64,000 nt of DNA, from positions 30,019,245 to 30,083,244 of the forward strand of contig OY848917.1 of the NCBI GenBank assembly GCA_963693285.1. Direction: 5' to 3'. A model generated the notes under the pieces. It was not told the origin of the DNA. It worked only from the letters and a program-made list of their open reading frames with translations, and made no database searches. Positions 11,940-22,687 of the stretch are shown piece after piece. The translations under genes and the position numbers were made by a program. Each line of letters starts with the position of its first letter. Position 1 is the first letter of the stretch. This stretch comes from Xestospongia muta (taxonomy: Eukaryota; Porifera; Demospongiae; Haplosclerida; Petrosiidae).

Positions 11940-12400
11940 TACAGTAACATAGTCTGAAATGTGAACATAGGTTTAAATAGAAGGATATCATATATGACTA
12001 GGGAGGTGGCCAAAGAGAAATTCAGATCATTGATATCATCCATATAGATAAAAAAAAGCAATGAGCAAGTATTGAACCCTGGAGCATACATGACATAACC
12101 CTGGTGACATCTGAGATAGACCCATTCATGTCATTACACATTGCTGTCTATCACAAAGGTAACTGAATAATCATGCATTAATTTGAGAGTGAAATCCAAT
12201 AGATTTAATCTTACTTAACAGCATACTCTCTTGTACTGAATCAAATGTCTTATCTTAATTATAAAATACACTACACACCTCAAGTCCTGTATCAATATAC
12301 TTACTCCAAGCATTAGCTACTTCAATGAGAGCTGATGTAGCATATCTTTTCACCTCCTTTTGAGACACTCTACTTCAGCATATGATATAACTTTCTGAGA
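11940..12400 (-). pseudogene. Non-LTR retrotransposon (LINE) reverse transcriptase remnant, copy A
   Basis: Read on the minus strand, the segment has the order seen in LINE RTs: LIEVANAWSKYIDTGLEV, DKTFDSVQESML, DRQQCV, QGSILAHC, IYMDDINDL and SLVIYDILLFK. These correspond to the DLxKAFDxV, VPQGSxLGPLLF, IYINDL and FADD regions of CR1/Jockey-like elements. The catalytic Y/FADD site is reduced (IYDILLF), and there are several stops and frameshifts. It is a dead fragment, duplicated at 46030-46470. Confidence 0.7.
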
Positions 12401-12659
12401 TATATTCAGAATATTTTTGTCAAATCATCAAATGTAATGTTTACTATTAGAGTGAACTCCTGAATTAACTATAACAAAGTAAATATCAAATTAATGTTTT
12501 TATTCATAACTTACATACTATTTTTGTGGTTGAATAAAACAAGAAAGCACCTCCATAATTTTACTAACATGTGGTGATTGTCTTTGATCCATTTTATACA
12601 AATAGCTACATACATGTAAAATATAAAGATGTTTTATGTATTAATATTATACCTGATAT

Positions 12660-14058
12660 CTATGACATTAGTGACTTCAATCCTACAATAGTAAGTTTTG
12701 GTGCATACATAGCTTTGATGGTTTTTACATGATGTTTATAAACCTCTCTTGTTGAATCAGTCACAGTAACCAATGACATCTTCAATTCATTAAGGTCTAC
12801 TTTACATTGTTTCTTGGAAGGGCCATCATTCTCAAGTATTCCCACAGTATCTACTCTATTAAGTCAATGGAGGTTCTTGAATTTATTTTGTAACTTTTTC
12901 TTTCGTGAATCCTAATTAAAATAATATAATAATATGTATATTATAATTTTATGAAGTCAACTTACATAACCACTTCCAACTGAGTCTCATAAAATAGTAT
13001 GTTGTATATCAAACCTTTATACAACTTGCTCCAATTTATTAGCAGATGGATATCTAAGTATTGATCATAATCAAAGTAGCCAGCTCATTAATACTTTCAT
13101 TACTAGCTGATAAAGTTAACACATCATTTTTCAGAGCAGCAACTGTAGGCTAAAGAACCTTAAAATATAATTTATATTTTATAACTAACTTGAAAGAAGT
13201 TCATAGGAATTGTAATTGTTTCCTCCCATTTAGTTGACGTTAGAACTATCTGGATGCTTTCAACCTAGAATGTTAAAAAGATTACATTGTCAATGTTGTA
13301 CACTAGTAAAAATTGAAACACTAAAAGTTAAAAAATTAATAGTCACACATACTAGCACTGTATCATCACTACAGAGTGAACAGTAAGGAGTTTGTCCCTT
13401 TGACATATTGGAAGAATTCAATGTACATGACCTTGGAATTGAAGGAAATGAAATGGATCCTATACAAGTTTGAACAATTTTCTTCATTTTCATATGGTCA
13501 CCAAGTACAGGACATAATTCTCAAAGATATTCATCATTAAGTTCGATGAATGCTATTCCATCAAATTTTATTCTGTTTAAAATTTCCAATATAACATCTT
13601 CCTCTAATGATGCCAACTCTTTCCTCACAAATATTATCAGTTGTCATACTGTTTAAATCTTGAAGACACATTTTGATACAAAGAAGTCCAACAGAACTAG
13701 TAATAACAAGAAAATTAACAACTTTTATTGACATCAGAGAATACAGCTAGCCAGAAACTTAACCAGTTGTAACCACGTTCAATACACCAACAAAGTGAGA
13801 GTGTTAATAAGAGAAAAGACATAGTTTGACATCAAGTGATAAGTGTTTACTGCAGACTCGTGTGTTAGTGTTGACGGGCAAATTTTTCCTCCCAATAGCG
13901 TGGACCCATTGTTTTAAAAGAGATTTCTTACTTAATGGCAGTCGAAAGAAAGAAAAGTGAGAGTCTCTAACAGAATTACTCGAACAACTGGGTACACAGC
14001 AGAAGTGATACTCACTCTTAGACACTCTATTTAATGCGCAACCCTGCGGACAGCACAT
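12660..14058 (-). pseudogene. THAP-domain / SAM-like gene remnant, copy A
   Basis: At 13804-14058 a minus-strand frame opens with a THAP-type zinc-finger region: Met near the start, FCCVPSCSSN, FFRLPLSKKSLLKQWVHAIG and RVCSKHL, followed by an early stop, so the C-terminal half of the C2CH finger is missing. Downstream (13500-13620), LEEDVILEILNRI...FIELNDEYL-stop-ELCPVLGDHMKMKKIVQ resembles a SAM-like helical bundle and is broken by TGA at 13521-13523. Further exon-like pieces lie at about 13070-13250 and 12660-12845 (VYKHHVKTIKAM). The order suggests a decayed THAP-plus-SAM protein, perhaps transposase-derived. Copy B carries the same lesions. Confidence 0.55.
13804..14058 (-). pseudogene. 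THAP-like zinc finger exon, copy A
   Basis: 84 codons. The N-terminal C-x4-C-like pair (CCVPSC), the basic/aromatic core (W, FFRLP) and the distal C-x2-H (CSKH) are visible. The AVPTIF-type box that should follow is replaced by SLDVKLCLFSY and a stop. THAP domains bind DNA in an animal protein family and in P-element-type transposases. The paralogue is at 47827-48081. Confidence 0.65.
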
Positions 14059-14099
14059 TTCCTATATAACTATTTTGTCTGAGTAATGTGTGCCATTTG

Positions 14100-16640
14100 C
14101 CATTGGTATTTTGGGGGAAGCTTGTCTGTTGGAGAGTTGCAAGGAGAGGAATCTAGTGGAATCGTTTCTGATCACTCTGGTACTGTTTCTGATCTAACAT
14201 TATATTGCTCTAAATGGATTCTCAAGACAAGTGAAACATGAAAATTAACTGGAATTGCATTAGTTACTATTGTAGAGGATGTAACTGATCTTATAAAAGA
14301 AGTTTTGTTAAGTGCTAAACAAATTCTTCACTCTCTGAGAGATAATGAACTTAATTCTACTTGTTTAATGAAGATTTTTTCTGATGAGAATGAAAGCCTT
14401 AAACCTTTTAATACACTTTTGACCTTTCAACAACAAGTAAATACTACAGAGAGCATTTCAAGTTTGTGGTAAGTTTGTAAGTTAATACTTTACATTGTTT
14501 TTAAATTAATGTGATACTTTAATTGTTAAGAAGCCAGAATGAGTAACCCCTGGAAGTAGTCATATAGTGAGGACTGTTGGAGGATGAACTAAAGTTCTTA
14601 CTAAAAGATGAAATGATATATATTCCTATTTAAAGCACTTGAGCAAATTCTTAAAAACAAAATAGTTCATAGAGAAGTAAGAAGTTGACAAGCTAAAAAT
14701 ATGTACTATATATTATTTATTATAGGTAATGAATGGTCATTAACAAGAAAATGACACTGTTGTTGGTGATTTCTGTGACAAAAAGAGATAACTTGATCAA
14801 CTTGTTTCTAGTATTGATCACACTCTACACTTTAGCTGTTTGTTTACTTTGATGATTTAGAAGTTTGTAATCCGTTGGATTTAAAGAGAAAAACATAAAT
14901 TAGGTCAGATTCACTAAAATATCAACTTTAATGTCTTTCCATTCTACAGAACATTTTATTTTATAATAGGGAACTTACATCCAAAGTTTAGATGTCAAGC
15001 ATCTACAATCTAACTCTTGGCATTAGTAAAGTCTATGTTATCAAGAAAGTATAAGATGGACAACATTCTCACATACTTTCTTAAAGATCTTGAGGAATTG
15101 GAGAGAGTAAGTGTTGCTTAATTTAAGTATTAATAGATATACACTGTCCTTTCATATTCCCCTCATTGTCATAATAATACATTCCTGAATTAGCCAATCA
15201 TTATTCCACAGTTTGGGAATAACTTGTTATTCACCACTGGAGTCATTGTTACAAAGGGTCTATGATATCAGACATCATGTATGATGTTTTAGAAGGTGTT
15301 TGCCCTTAGAAATAAAGAATATGCTCCAGGTAATATGTATGATGTATAAGTATGTAGTTATCTCTAAGTATAAATAGGTGTTAATTTGTTCAAGCTTTTT
15401 AACCTACAATATATGGATAAAAATGTACTGTCTCCACTTGAACCATCTTGTTTGTCATCTAAATTTTCACTGAAGGAAAATAGTGAGGAAATAAAATTAT
15501 AATCATGTAATAATTGTTATCATTATTTTAATTATTAGTGTCACAAATATGAACACTTGGACATTTTTTGCCATTCGCTATTGGTGATAAAGTCCCTGTT
15601 GAGAACAAATACTGGAAGAACTTTATCATGCTTCTGATGATTATGGATATTCTTTTTGGTCTGATATTTTGAAGTTGTTATTGTGGTTATCTAGATTCCT
15701 TGATTAATGACCATCATATAAACTTCAGGTTGTTGTACCCATATCTTTGAATTACTCCTAAAATGTACTATTTGATCCACACACCTCATCTAATGATTGA
15801 GTAAGTATATAATTGATGGATGTAGACTTCATAGTAGTTTTTTGTGTATATAGGTATGGTCCTCTTGTTAATCATTGGACAATGACGTTTGAAGTGAAAC
15901 ATTATTACTTTAAACTGTTGGCCAATCTTAGAGAGAAATTTCACTAACTTCTGTTACTTGTTGGCTCTTAGAAATCAGTCATACCACTTCCTAAAGTTGA
16001 ATGTTAACACTCTACCAGGAGAAGAATTAGAAAATAGTCCAGGTATTTCTAAAATTGTATACATTTTGACATTAGTCCCAAAGACATGAGCTATTTATAT
16101 GATGTAGGTGTGGCTTCAGGCTAGCCTAATTTATACCTTAATTAATGCTTCGTAACAATATATTAAATTATTAAATGTAACTGAATGAAATGTAATTTTG
16201 TTTTTATAGTGTTTTTAATTTCTTGTTCACGTCAAAACATCCTTCAAGAGTATCCTGTGTGGCAACTAATAACAAAAGTAATTTTATTGGAGAGATTCAT
16301 TTCAGGTATAATTACATAAATTTGAGTTAGTTTATATTGTATCTCATTTTTAAGAGCTAATTGGGTATAGCAGAAATGGAATACACTTTCAAGAAAATGC
16401 TTGTGTTGTCCCTGAAAAAGAAAATGACAAATCTAATATGGTCAAACTTAAGAATTTTTGTTGTTCAAAAGCAACTGCTTTTACTAGTAACTCTACTTGA
16501 TACAATTCAGTTCAGTGAACATTATCATGATGTTGTTGTTACCAAACCTAGCAGATACATGTATGTATGGAAAAAAACCTACTAGATTTTCATGTTTATG
16601 GTATGTACTCTATTTCCCATATTGATATTTACATGACTAC
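14100..16640 (+). pseudogene. Transposon-derived multi-exon protein remnant, copy A
   Basis: Scattered plus-strand exon pieces lie in a consistent order: 14135-14470 (SDLTLYCSKWILKTSET-stop-KLTG, then NELNSTCLMKIFSDENESLK), about 15545-15660 (YWKNFIMLLMIMDILF), 15750-15970 (PKMYYLIHTPHLMI, YGPLVNHWTMTFEVKHYYFK, LLANLR) and 16360-16600 (FSEHYHDVVVTKPSRYMYVW). From memory, the GPL-x3-W-x2-FE-x-KH-x-YFK type motif occurs in many uncharacterised, probably transposon-derived animal proteins. In-frame stops and frameshifts (for example TGA in the first piece, a shift near 16498, a lost base near 16570) make it a pseudogene. Copy B at 48120-50640 keeps a better frame in places. Confidence 0.55.
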
Positions 16641-17269
16641 TAGCTTTATTGTGATAAAATACAATATATTTTGAATAGATATTATTTTCATATTAAAAGT
16701 GAGTATGATTATAATAACTATTGACTAATATTCATTTGTGTTTTTAATAGAACTTTTTTCATACCAAAAAAACAATTTTACTACAACACTAATATAGTTC
16801 ATCATGACACTAGATGAGCCAAGGTAGCACCTTGGTGTCATAAGAACAAGATCTTTGACACTGGTGTTACCATGACACTAAAAATCCAAGATAAAACTAA
16901 GATGTTATTGTAACTAATATTGGTTGAATTATTAATAGCTATATTAGCCATTAGAACTTGGCATGGACTTATAGTTTAGCACTGCTGTTAATAATATTCA
17001 TAGTTGTAATCATAAGCGAGACTGTCTGGCCCCACAAGAACCTGAAACAAATTCTGCAGTATATATAAAACGAATTTAAAACAGCCTATAGGTCACGTCT
17101 ATGGTTACCGTTAATCCAAACTAATTTTATAATAATTATACATTCACATACCCTCTCCAACATGCTACCATGATGTTTAGTTAAGAATACTTTAATCACT
17201 ATCAAAGGTAATATTATAAAGAGGTTTTTTTTTAAATAACCAAATAAATATAGATAAAGTATCACTTAC

Positions 17270-17325
17270 CAAAGGATTACATCTAGCAAAGACACTTAAA
17301 TAAGTACAGTGCTCCACATTGATTA
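17270..17325 (-). pseudogene. Relic of the Roc/COR exon 3' end, copy A
   Basis: VEHCTYLSVFARCNPL followed by GTAAGTGAT matches the last residues and donor of the large GTPase exon (EHCNSLSVFAGRNPF, then GTAAGTGAA). Only about 18 codons are recognisable. It shows that another paralogue tail once lay here, just outside the gypsy insertion at 17605. Confidence 0.55.
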
Positions 17326-17604
17326 TCAGCAAAATATTATAATAACAACAAATTATTATTATTATTATTAAATAATTTTGTTGCTGAAAGACTCCTCCCT
17401 CTGATCCCACAGTCACTCAAAGTACTTTTTAAACACTTGAAATAGAGATGGGAGATGAGATTTTAAGGTGACTATCAAACTAATTGGTTCCTTTAGCACA
17501 GCCACGTTGTAGGATAGATAAGTTACTTATCAATATATCGATAGATGGACAAATAGAGGTAGATGAATGATGTTTAGACAAATTGATTGATATTTCAGTG
17601 ATAC

Positions 17605-17852
17605 TGTTGTAGCCAAGCACGCGATGAAAACAACTTTTTACAGAACTTTTTGATAACAGAACTAATTGAACTAACAACACTATAATGAACTACAACAAAC
17701 TACAACAAACTGTAACGAATATAACAAACTAAAACTAAAAAGGTTTTACAGCACTATATATACATACATACATATAAGGTTTTACTGGAAATTAAGTAAA
17801 CAAGGCCTAACAGAAATAATAACTCAAAATGAATATGTATTCAGTTACCACA
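17605..17852 (-). repeat. 3' LTR of gypsy element 2
   Basis: 248 bp, TGTTGTAGCC...TTACCACA on the plus strand. It differs from the 5' LTR by a few substitutions and lacks the expanded AACGAATAT-type repeats. Immediately internal is a purine-rich tract (minus strand AGGTGGAGGAGAG, 17853-17865), the expected plus-strand primer. Confidence 0.9.
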
Positions 17853-17867
17853 CTCTCCTCCACCTAG

Positions 17868-18640
17868 CTAAGAAACATATGGACCATATCTGTCAACAGC
17901 TCTATAAGCTCGAGAGGAACGACGTACTGGCTGAGATTGAGCAAGTGGAGAGTTGGTAGATAAAGTAGTTGTAGGAGTAAATGTATTACTATCTATAGAT
18001 GATGGAAAAGTCCAATTATCCAAATCATTTATGAGTAACAGTATCTTCATTTGAGTGTCCATAACCTGTACGTAACTGGTCAATATGACGTCGTAGAATC
18101 AAGTGTGATGACGTTTTGACTTTATAGGAGACTGGACCTGCCACTTGAACTATTTCAGCAGGCAACCATATTTTTGTTCCATGATAGTTGCGAGCAAAGA
18201 CTTTATCACCAACACTGAAAGTGCGGGGTGGTTTTCTTGATGAACTAGATAATAGTTTAGTAGTCACTTTATGAGATACCTCAGGATGCATCAAATCCAA
18301 TGTTGTTCGTAACTTCCTTCCCATCAGGAGTTCTGCAGGTGACAGTTCTATAGTGGAATGAGGTGTCACCCAATAACGAGCTAAAAATGTGAATAAATGA
18401 GTTTTGACACTGCCTTCTAGTTTCTTTAAGGATGACTTAAATGTTTAAACTGCACGTTCTGCAAGACCATTGGAACTTGGATGGTATGGTGAAGTATGTA
18501 TATGATGAATACCACATTGCTTCACATAGTCCTTAACTTCATGGCTAGTGAAAGCTGGTCCATTGTCAGAAACTATTTGCTCTGGGAGACCATGAGTGGA
18601 AAAAATTTGTTATAGCTTTTGAATAGTAACTTCAGATGAG
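17868..18640 (-). pseudogene. Integrase core remainder and C-terminus of gypsy element 2
   Basis: Distal core: IVSDNGPAFTSHEV, HHIHTSPYHPSSNGLAERAV, then an in-frame TAA near 18448 where copy B keeps a Gln codon; then FLARYWVTPHSTIELSPAEL and a GPY/F-like region (FSVGDKVFARNYHGTKIWLP, VAGPVSYKV). A final frame (17868-18083) encodes a Ser/Thr/Pro-rich tail ending in YGPYVS. Several frames are used, so the integrase is dead as it stands. Confidence 0.9.
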
Positions 18641-18646
18641 GTTGAA

Positions 18647-19546
18647 TTAACAATATGGAACTTCGAGCCACTTTGAATAAGCATCGATTAGTATGAAAAA
18701 ATATTTACCTAGAAATGGTCCTGCATGGTCAATATGAAGATGAGACCATGGTTTCTGTGGAAATTCCCAAAAGTGAAGAGGTGCTTTTGCTGGCACTGGA
18801 CAATTTGATTGACAGGTAAAACAACCTAGAACTTTTCGTTGAATATCCGAGTCAATACCTGGCGACCATACGTAAGAGGGAGCTAACATTTTCATTTTAG
18901 TAATCCCTACATGGTTTTCATGAAGTTGATTTAAAACAATGTTCTGTCCTGCTGCAGGGATAATGACACGACAACCTAATAATACACATCCGTCTAAAAC
19001 ACTCAATTCTGTGTACCTTGTATAAAATGGAAGGATATCAGCTGTTGGGTTGGTAATATTCCAGCCACGCTGTACTAATTTTCTGACACGAGACAATAGA
19101 GGATCTTTGTCTGTCCAGACTTTTATTTGAGATGCTGTAACAATGGCCTGATCTAAATGATTGAGTAGATGACAAAGGTCACCTGGTAGGGGAACTTGAG
19201 AATCATTGAGAGTAGTTTGAAGAGGTAATCTACTGAGAGCATCAGCTGTGGACATACTTTTTCCTGGTTTGTACTTAATTGTGTACTGATATGCAGCAAG
19301 GGTGAGTGCCCAACGTTGAATTCTTGCTGAGGCCAATGGAGGGATTTGCTGAAATTCCCCTAAAAGTCTTTCTAATGGTTTGTGGTCTGAGTATAATGTG
19401 AAATGCGTACCATACAAATATTGGTGAAAATGTTTGACAGCGTAGATGATAGCTAAAGCTTCTTTTTCTAGTTGAGAATAGTTACGTTGTGCTGGAGTGA
19501 GAGTACAAGAGGCAAATGCTATTGGTTTTTCTGAATTGTCTGGCAT
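18647..19546 (-). pseudogene. RNase H and integrase N-terminus of gypsy element 2
   Basis: 300-codon open stretch: RNase H (NYSQLEKEALAIIYAVKHFH, LYSDHKPLERLL, ADALSRLPLQ), then an integrase zinc-binding region (ENHVGITKMKML, CFTCQS) and the start of the core (HIDHAGPFLGKYFFILIDAY). It ends at a stop just after SKWLEVPYC, where the core should go on; the rest is in other frames at 18400-18640. TSDQ-type upstream RNase H residues before 19546 read in the same frame (LVYGDASPYGVGAVLAHK), so the Met is not a natural start. Confidence 0.92.
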
Positions 19547-19690
19547 CTTATGAGCCAGTACAGCTCCAACTCCATATGGAGAAGCATCACCATATACTAA
19601 TAATGGTTTTGTACTGTCAAAATGAACTAACAGTGCATCTGATTGTAGGAATACTTTGACTTTGTCAAAAGCAATTTGCTGGTTCTGAGT

Positions 19691-19903
19691 CTAATTCCAC
19701 TTAGTACCTTTACGTAGCAGTATATGAAGTGGGGACAATGTAGATGATAAGTTTGGTAGAAATTTGTGATAATAGTTGACGAGACCTAGAAAGGCTCTTA
19801 GTTCTGTGATATTGGTAGGAGCAGGTGCTTTCTGGATTGCCTGAACTTTAGCAGGTGATGGATGTAAACCTGTGCTCTCAATTATGTGACCTAAATACTC
19901 CAC
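19691..19903 (-). pseudogene. RT thumb/connection of gypsy element 2
   Basis: Continues RT after a frameshift: EYLGHIIESTGLHPSPAKV, AFLGLVNYYHKFLPNLSSTL, ending in a TAG at 19691-19693 (GTKWN-stop) before RNase H. Confidence 0.9.
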
Positions 19904-20559
19904 TGAAGTGGTGGTAAAGGTGCATTGGATCGTTTCAAGGTAATTCCAGCTGATGATAGGTGAGACAAAACTTGTTCTAGTTTTTGCATGTGATCTGCTT
20001 CACTAATACCAGAAACTAGAATGTCATCTATGTAAACACAGGCGTTTGGTAGGCCCTGGAGGAGGTTCTCCATGAGACGTTGAAAAATACTAGGAGCTGT
20101 TGAAATCCCAAATGGTAAACACTCAAACTGAAATAGACCTTTATGAGTATTGATAGTAGTGAATTTTTTTGAATCTGGATCTAGAGGTAACTGTTGATAT
20201 GCTTGACTGAGGTCTAATTTAGAAAACAACTTTCCTCCTTGTAATGCAGCAAAAATATCTTCGATTCGAGGTATTGGATAATTATCTGGAGTGAGAACTC
20301 TGTTGACAGTGGCTTTATAATCACCACAGAGACGCATTGAGCCATCTCGTTTCATAATAGGAACAATAGGTGCTGCCCGTTCAGAATGTTGAACTGGAGT
20401 AATGATACCTAAATCTTGCAATAGTCTGAGTTTGACTTCTATCTTATCCTTTAGTCGATAGGGAACCGGTCTGGCTCTGAAAAATTTAGGTGCAACCTTT
20501 GTATTGACATACAATTTAGCAGTGGCGTCTTGTAACAAACCTAGAGAATCAGAAAACAA
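19891..20559 (-). pseudogene. Reverse transcriptase of gypsy element 2, fingers and palm
   Basis: 222 codons covering fingers and palm: RARPVPYRLKDKIE, MRLCGDYKATVN, PIPRIEDIFAAL, FSKLDLSQAYQQLPLD, FECLPFGISTAPSIFQ and the catalytic YIDDILVSG. The frame is lost at 19891-19903; the thumb continues in another frame (19691-19903), so RT is split by a frameshift. Confidence 0.92.
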
Positions 20560-20619
20560 AGAATTATATTTATCAATGAGAGGAGATAATGACTGTTCCT
20601 GAAGTGAGTAGATAGAGTT

Positions 20620-21015
20620 CTAGTCTATCTTGATCTTTTCTAACCAATTTCTCCCGAATAAACTTGGTCCATGGGCTTGTACTACTACTAATGGAAGTGT
20701 ATGTGACTGACTTTTATAATCCACTTGAACGTCGTAGGTTCCCATGATATGGAGATTGTCACCTGAATAAGTGGTGAGTGTAATGCTTGTCGATTGTAAT
20801 TTGTCTGTTGGACTTGCTATGGCCCAAAAGGTTTGTTCACTAATGATTGAAAGTGAGGCACCAGTGTCTACCTCCATTAAAATATCTGTACCATTGACAT
20901 TAACTGTAATAACAATAGGTTTGACTTTCCCAGGTAAAGTAAATAAGAGGTAAGTGTGTTCCAGCCCATTTGAAGTGGTAGGAGGGTCAGAGGTTTCAGA
21001 GATATGAAAGGGCAC
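20620..21015 (-). CDS. Retropepsin-like protease of gypsy element 2
   Basis: 131 codons with the aspartic protease active site VDTGAS (after ILME), the hydrophobic stretch LPLVVV and the C-terminal FGRNWLEKI. The frame overlaps the gag end by about 20 bp and ends at a TAG before RT, so the polyprotein is interrupted. The active-site triad looks intact here, unlike in the 53.2 kb copy, where the same site reads DTRAS. Confidence 0.85.
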   Translation of the reverse strand: MPFHISETSDPPTTSNGLEHTYLLFTLPGKVKPIVITVNVNGTDILMEVDTGASLSIISEQTFWAIASPTDKLQSTSITLTTYSGDNLHIMGTYDVQVDYKSQSHTLPLVVVQAHGPSLFGRNWLEKIKID

Positions 21016-21839
21016 GGTCTGTGGTTAAGATGTGGACATTAGCTTTCTTTGAGGATCTAACAGGTCTGTCTTGATGTTTGAAAGTCCCACCAGGAGGATG
21101 TCTTGGGGGTTGTCTATTTTTACTCCTGCAGACTTTGGCAATATGTCCAATCTTACCACAGGCTCTGCATTCAGCTGTCTGAAAACTGCATACATTAGCT
21201 AAATGATTACCTCCACAGTGGTAACAGCTAACATGGCGTCTGAATGTAGTACTAGGTGATGATTTACTGTGCAGGTGTTGAACTACAGTAGTGGTGTGGG
21301 TGGACGACCCTTTTAGTAGATCAGCAGCATTTTTAACAGCCACTTCGACTGACTGAGCAAGCTCAAAGGCCTTATCATAAGTTAGTTTTGATTCTTGAAG
21401 TAAACGATTTTGTATACGGATGTCGTTAACACCACACACTAGACGATCTCTGACCATTTCATTTCATTCATTTATCACCGAATTCGCAGTGTTCACCTAA
21501 ACGTTTGAGTTCTGCCACGTATGTAGCTACTGATTCGGTTTCTTTTCCTGTCCTCGTGTTGAATTTGAAACGTTGAATAATGACTGAAGGAGTAGGGTTG
21601 AAGTGATTTTTAAGCAGGTCTACGAGGTCAGTATAAGTTTTACTCTCTGGCGTATTGGATTGTAGTAAGTTCTTGAGTAACTGGAAGGTCGAGGGACCGC
21701 ACACTGGAAGTAAAATGGCTTTCTTCTTAGCCGGATCCTGAATATCATTTGCTATGAAGTAGTACTCTAATCTTTCGGTATAGGACGACCAACTTTCTTG
21801 GCTTGGGATGAATTGAGAAATTTTTCCGTGAACTGACAT
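20996..21839 (-). pseudogene. Gag of gypsy element 2, frameshifted
   Basis: The first part (21468-21839) reads MSVHGKISQFIPSQESWSSY and a capsid-like helical region to FGDK-stop. The second part (20996-21457) continues in another frame (VRDRLVCGVNDIRIQNRLL) and carries two CCHC knuckles, CYHCGGNHLANVC and CRACGKIGHIAKVC, for RNA packaging. A single missing base near 21468 explains the split: the residues on both sides are those expected to be contiguous in gypsy gag. It is probably a decay lesion and not a programmed shift, because other frames are also broken. Confidence 0.9.
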
Positions 21840-21860
21840 GACTTTACCCTCGTCACCAAA

Positions 21861-22142
21861 TGTTGTAGCTGAGCACGCAATGAAAACAACTTTTTACAGA
21901 ACTTTTTGATAACAGAACTAATTGAATTAACAACACTATAATGAACTACAACAAACTACAACGAACTGTAACGAATATAACAAATTAACGAATATAACGA
22001 ATATAACGAATATAACGAACTAAAACTAAAAAGGTTTTACAGCACTATATATACATACATACATATAAGGTTTCACCGGAAATTAAGTAAATAAGCCTAA
22101 CAGAAATAATAACTCAAAATGAATATGTATTCAGTTACCACA
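21861..22142 (-). repeat. 5' LTR of gypsy element 2
   Basis: 282 bp; about 34 bp longer than the 3' LTR because an AACGAATAT-type short repeat is expanded (about 21971-22020). The sequence next to it inside the element (minus strand TTTGGTGACG, 21851-21860) is where the primer-binding site should be; I do not name the tRNA. Confidence 0.9.
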
Positions 22143-22361
22143 GATACATGGATGAAGTAGAAGAAATTGGAAAGCAATTTCAACATAACTGTGTTGTATA
22201 ACATAATATTTCATTGAGAAACATAACATATGTAATATATAAAAAGGAAGGACAATGTAATTTCAATAAGAAAAAAAGACAACTCAATTTATGATATGTA
22301 AATAATATATTTAGCATAAAGGTCATATAGGAAGGAGATAAGAGAATAACATTAAATAAAC

Positions 22362-22687
22362 TTACAGTTTGACATATTTGGCATACACTTTAGGTTGCTT
22401 TAGAAATGTACGAATATTATTACCAATTTGATGATTGTTAATAATTGGACCTTCCACTTCCTCTAACAATGCCTCCCGTGTGGCTTCATTTGATTTCTCC
22501 TCTAGCCATTTATTGATCTCGATCGATAGATTCATATCTGTTGAGTTATTGCTTATCTTTAAGCTATCTAGGTCTCCAGTGTTGACTTCAAGTGAATCTC
22601 CAATGAGGTACCATTTGTCTTTGATAGGCATTAGTAAAGTTAGAACATCTTTCTTTTTAGGAACTTTAGAAAGAATCTGGTCAATAT
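22362..22687 (-). CDS. Gene 2 last exon, death-fold domain 2 and stop
   Basis: 326 nt, entered in phase 1 from TTGTAG: DIDQILSKVPKKKDVLTLL, then MPIKDKWYLIGDSLEV, a helical stretch with INKWLEEKSNEATREALLEE, GNNIRTFLKQP, ending VYAKYVKL and a stop at 22362-22364. W-x2-IG-x-SL-x-V and the later EAT-x-EALL are death-domain landmarks. Paralogous to gene 3's last exon 58475-58797. Confidence 0.8.

Larger units (their letters stand above)
17605..22142 (-). mobile_element. Ty3/gypsy LTR retrotransposon with both LTRs and target-site duplication
   Basis: A complete-length but damaged element of 4538 bp in minus orientation. LTRs lie at 17605-17852 and 21861-22142 and are bounded by TG...CA. The flanking 5-bp direct repeat GATAC at 17600-17604 and 22143-22147 marks the integration. 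On the minus strand the order is gag with two CCHC knuckles, protease, RT, RNase H, integrase, then polypurine tract. Frames are interrupted by several single-base shifts and stops. The same left junction (GTGATAC then TGTTGTAG) occurs at 51639, so the insertion predates the segmental duplication. Confidence 0.95.

Noticed and set aside
20771..20953. Plus-strand frame opposite the gypsy protease
   Set aside because: Antisense shadow of the protease coding region.
21851..21860. Naming the primer tRNA from TTTGGTGACG next to the 5' LTR
   Set aside because: Position fits a primer-binding site, but I cannot match it to a tRNA 3' end with confidence.
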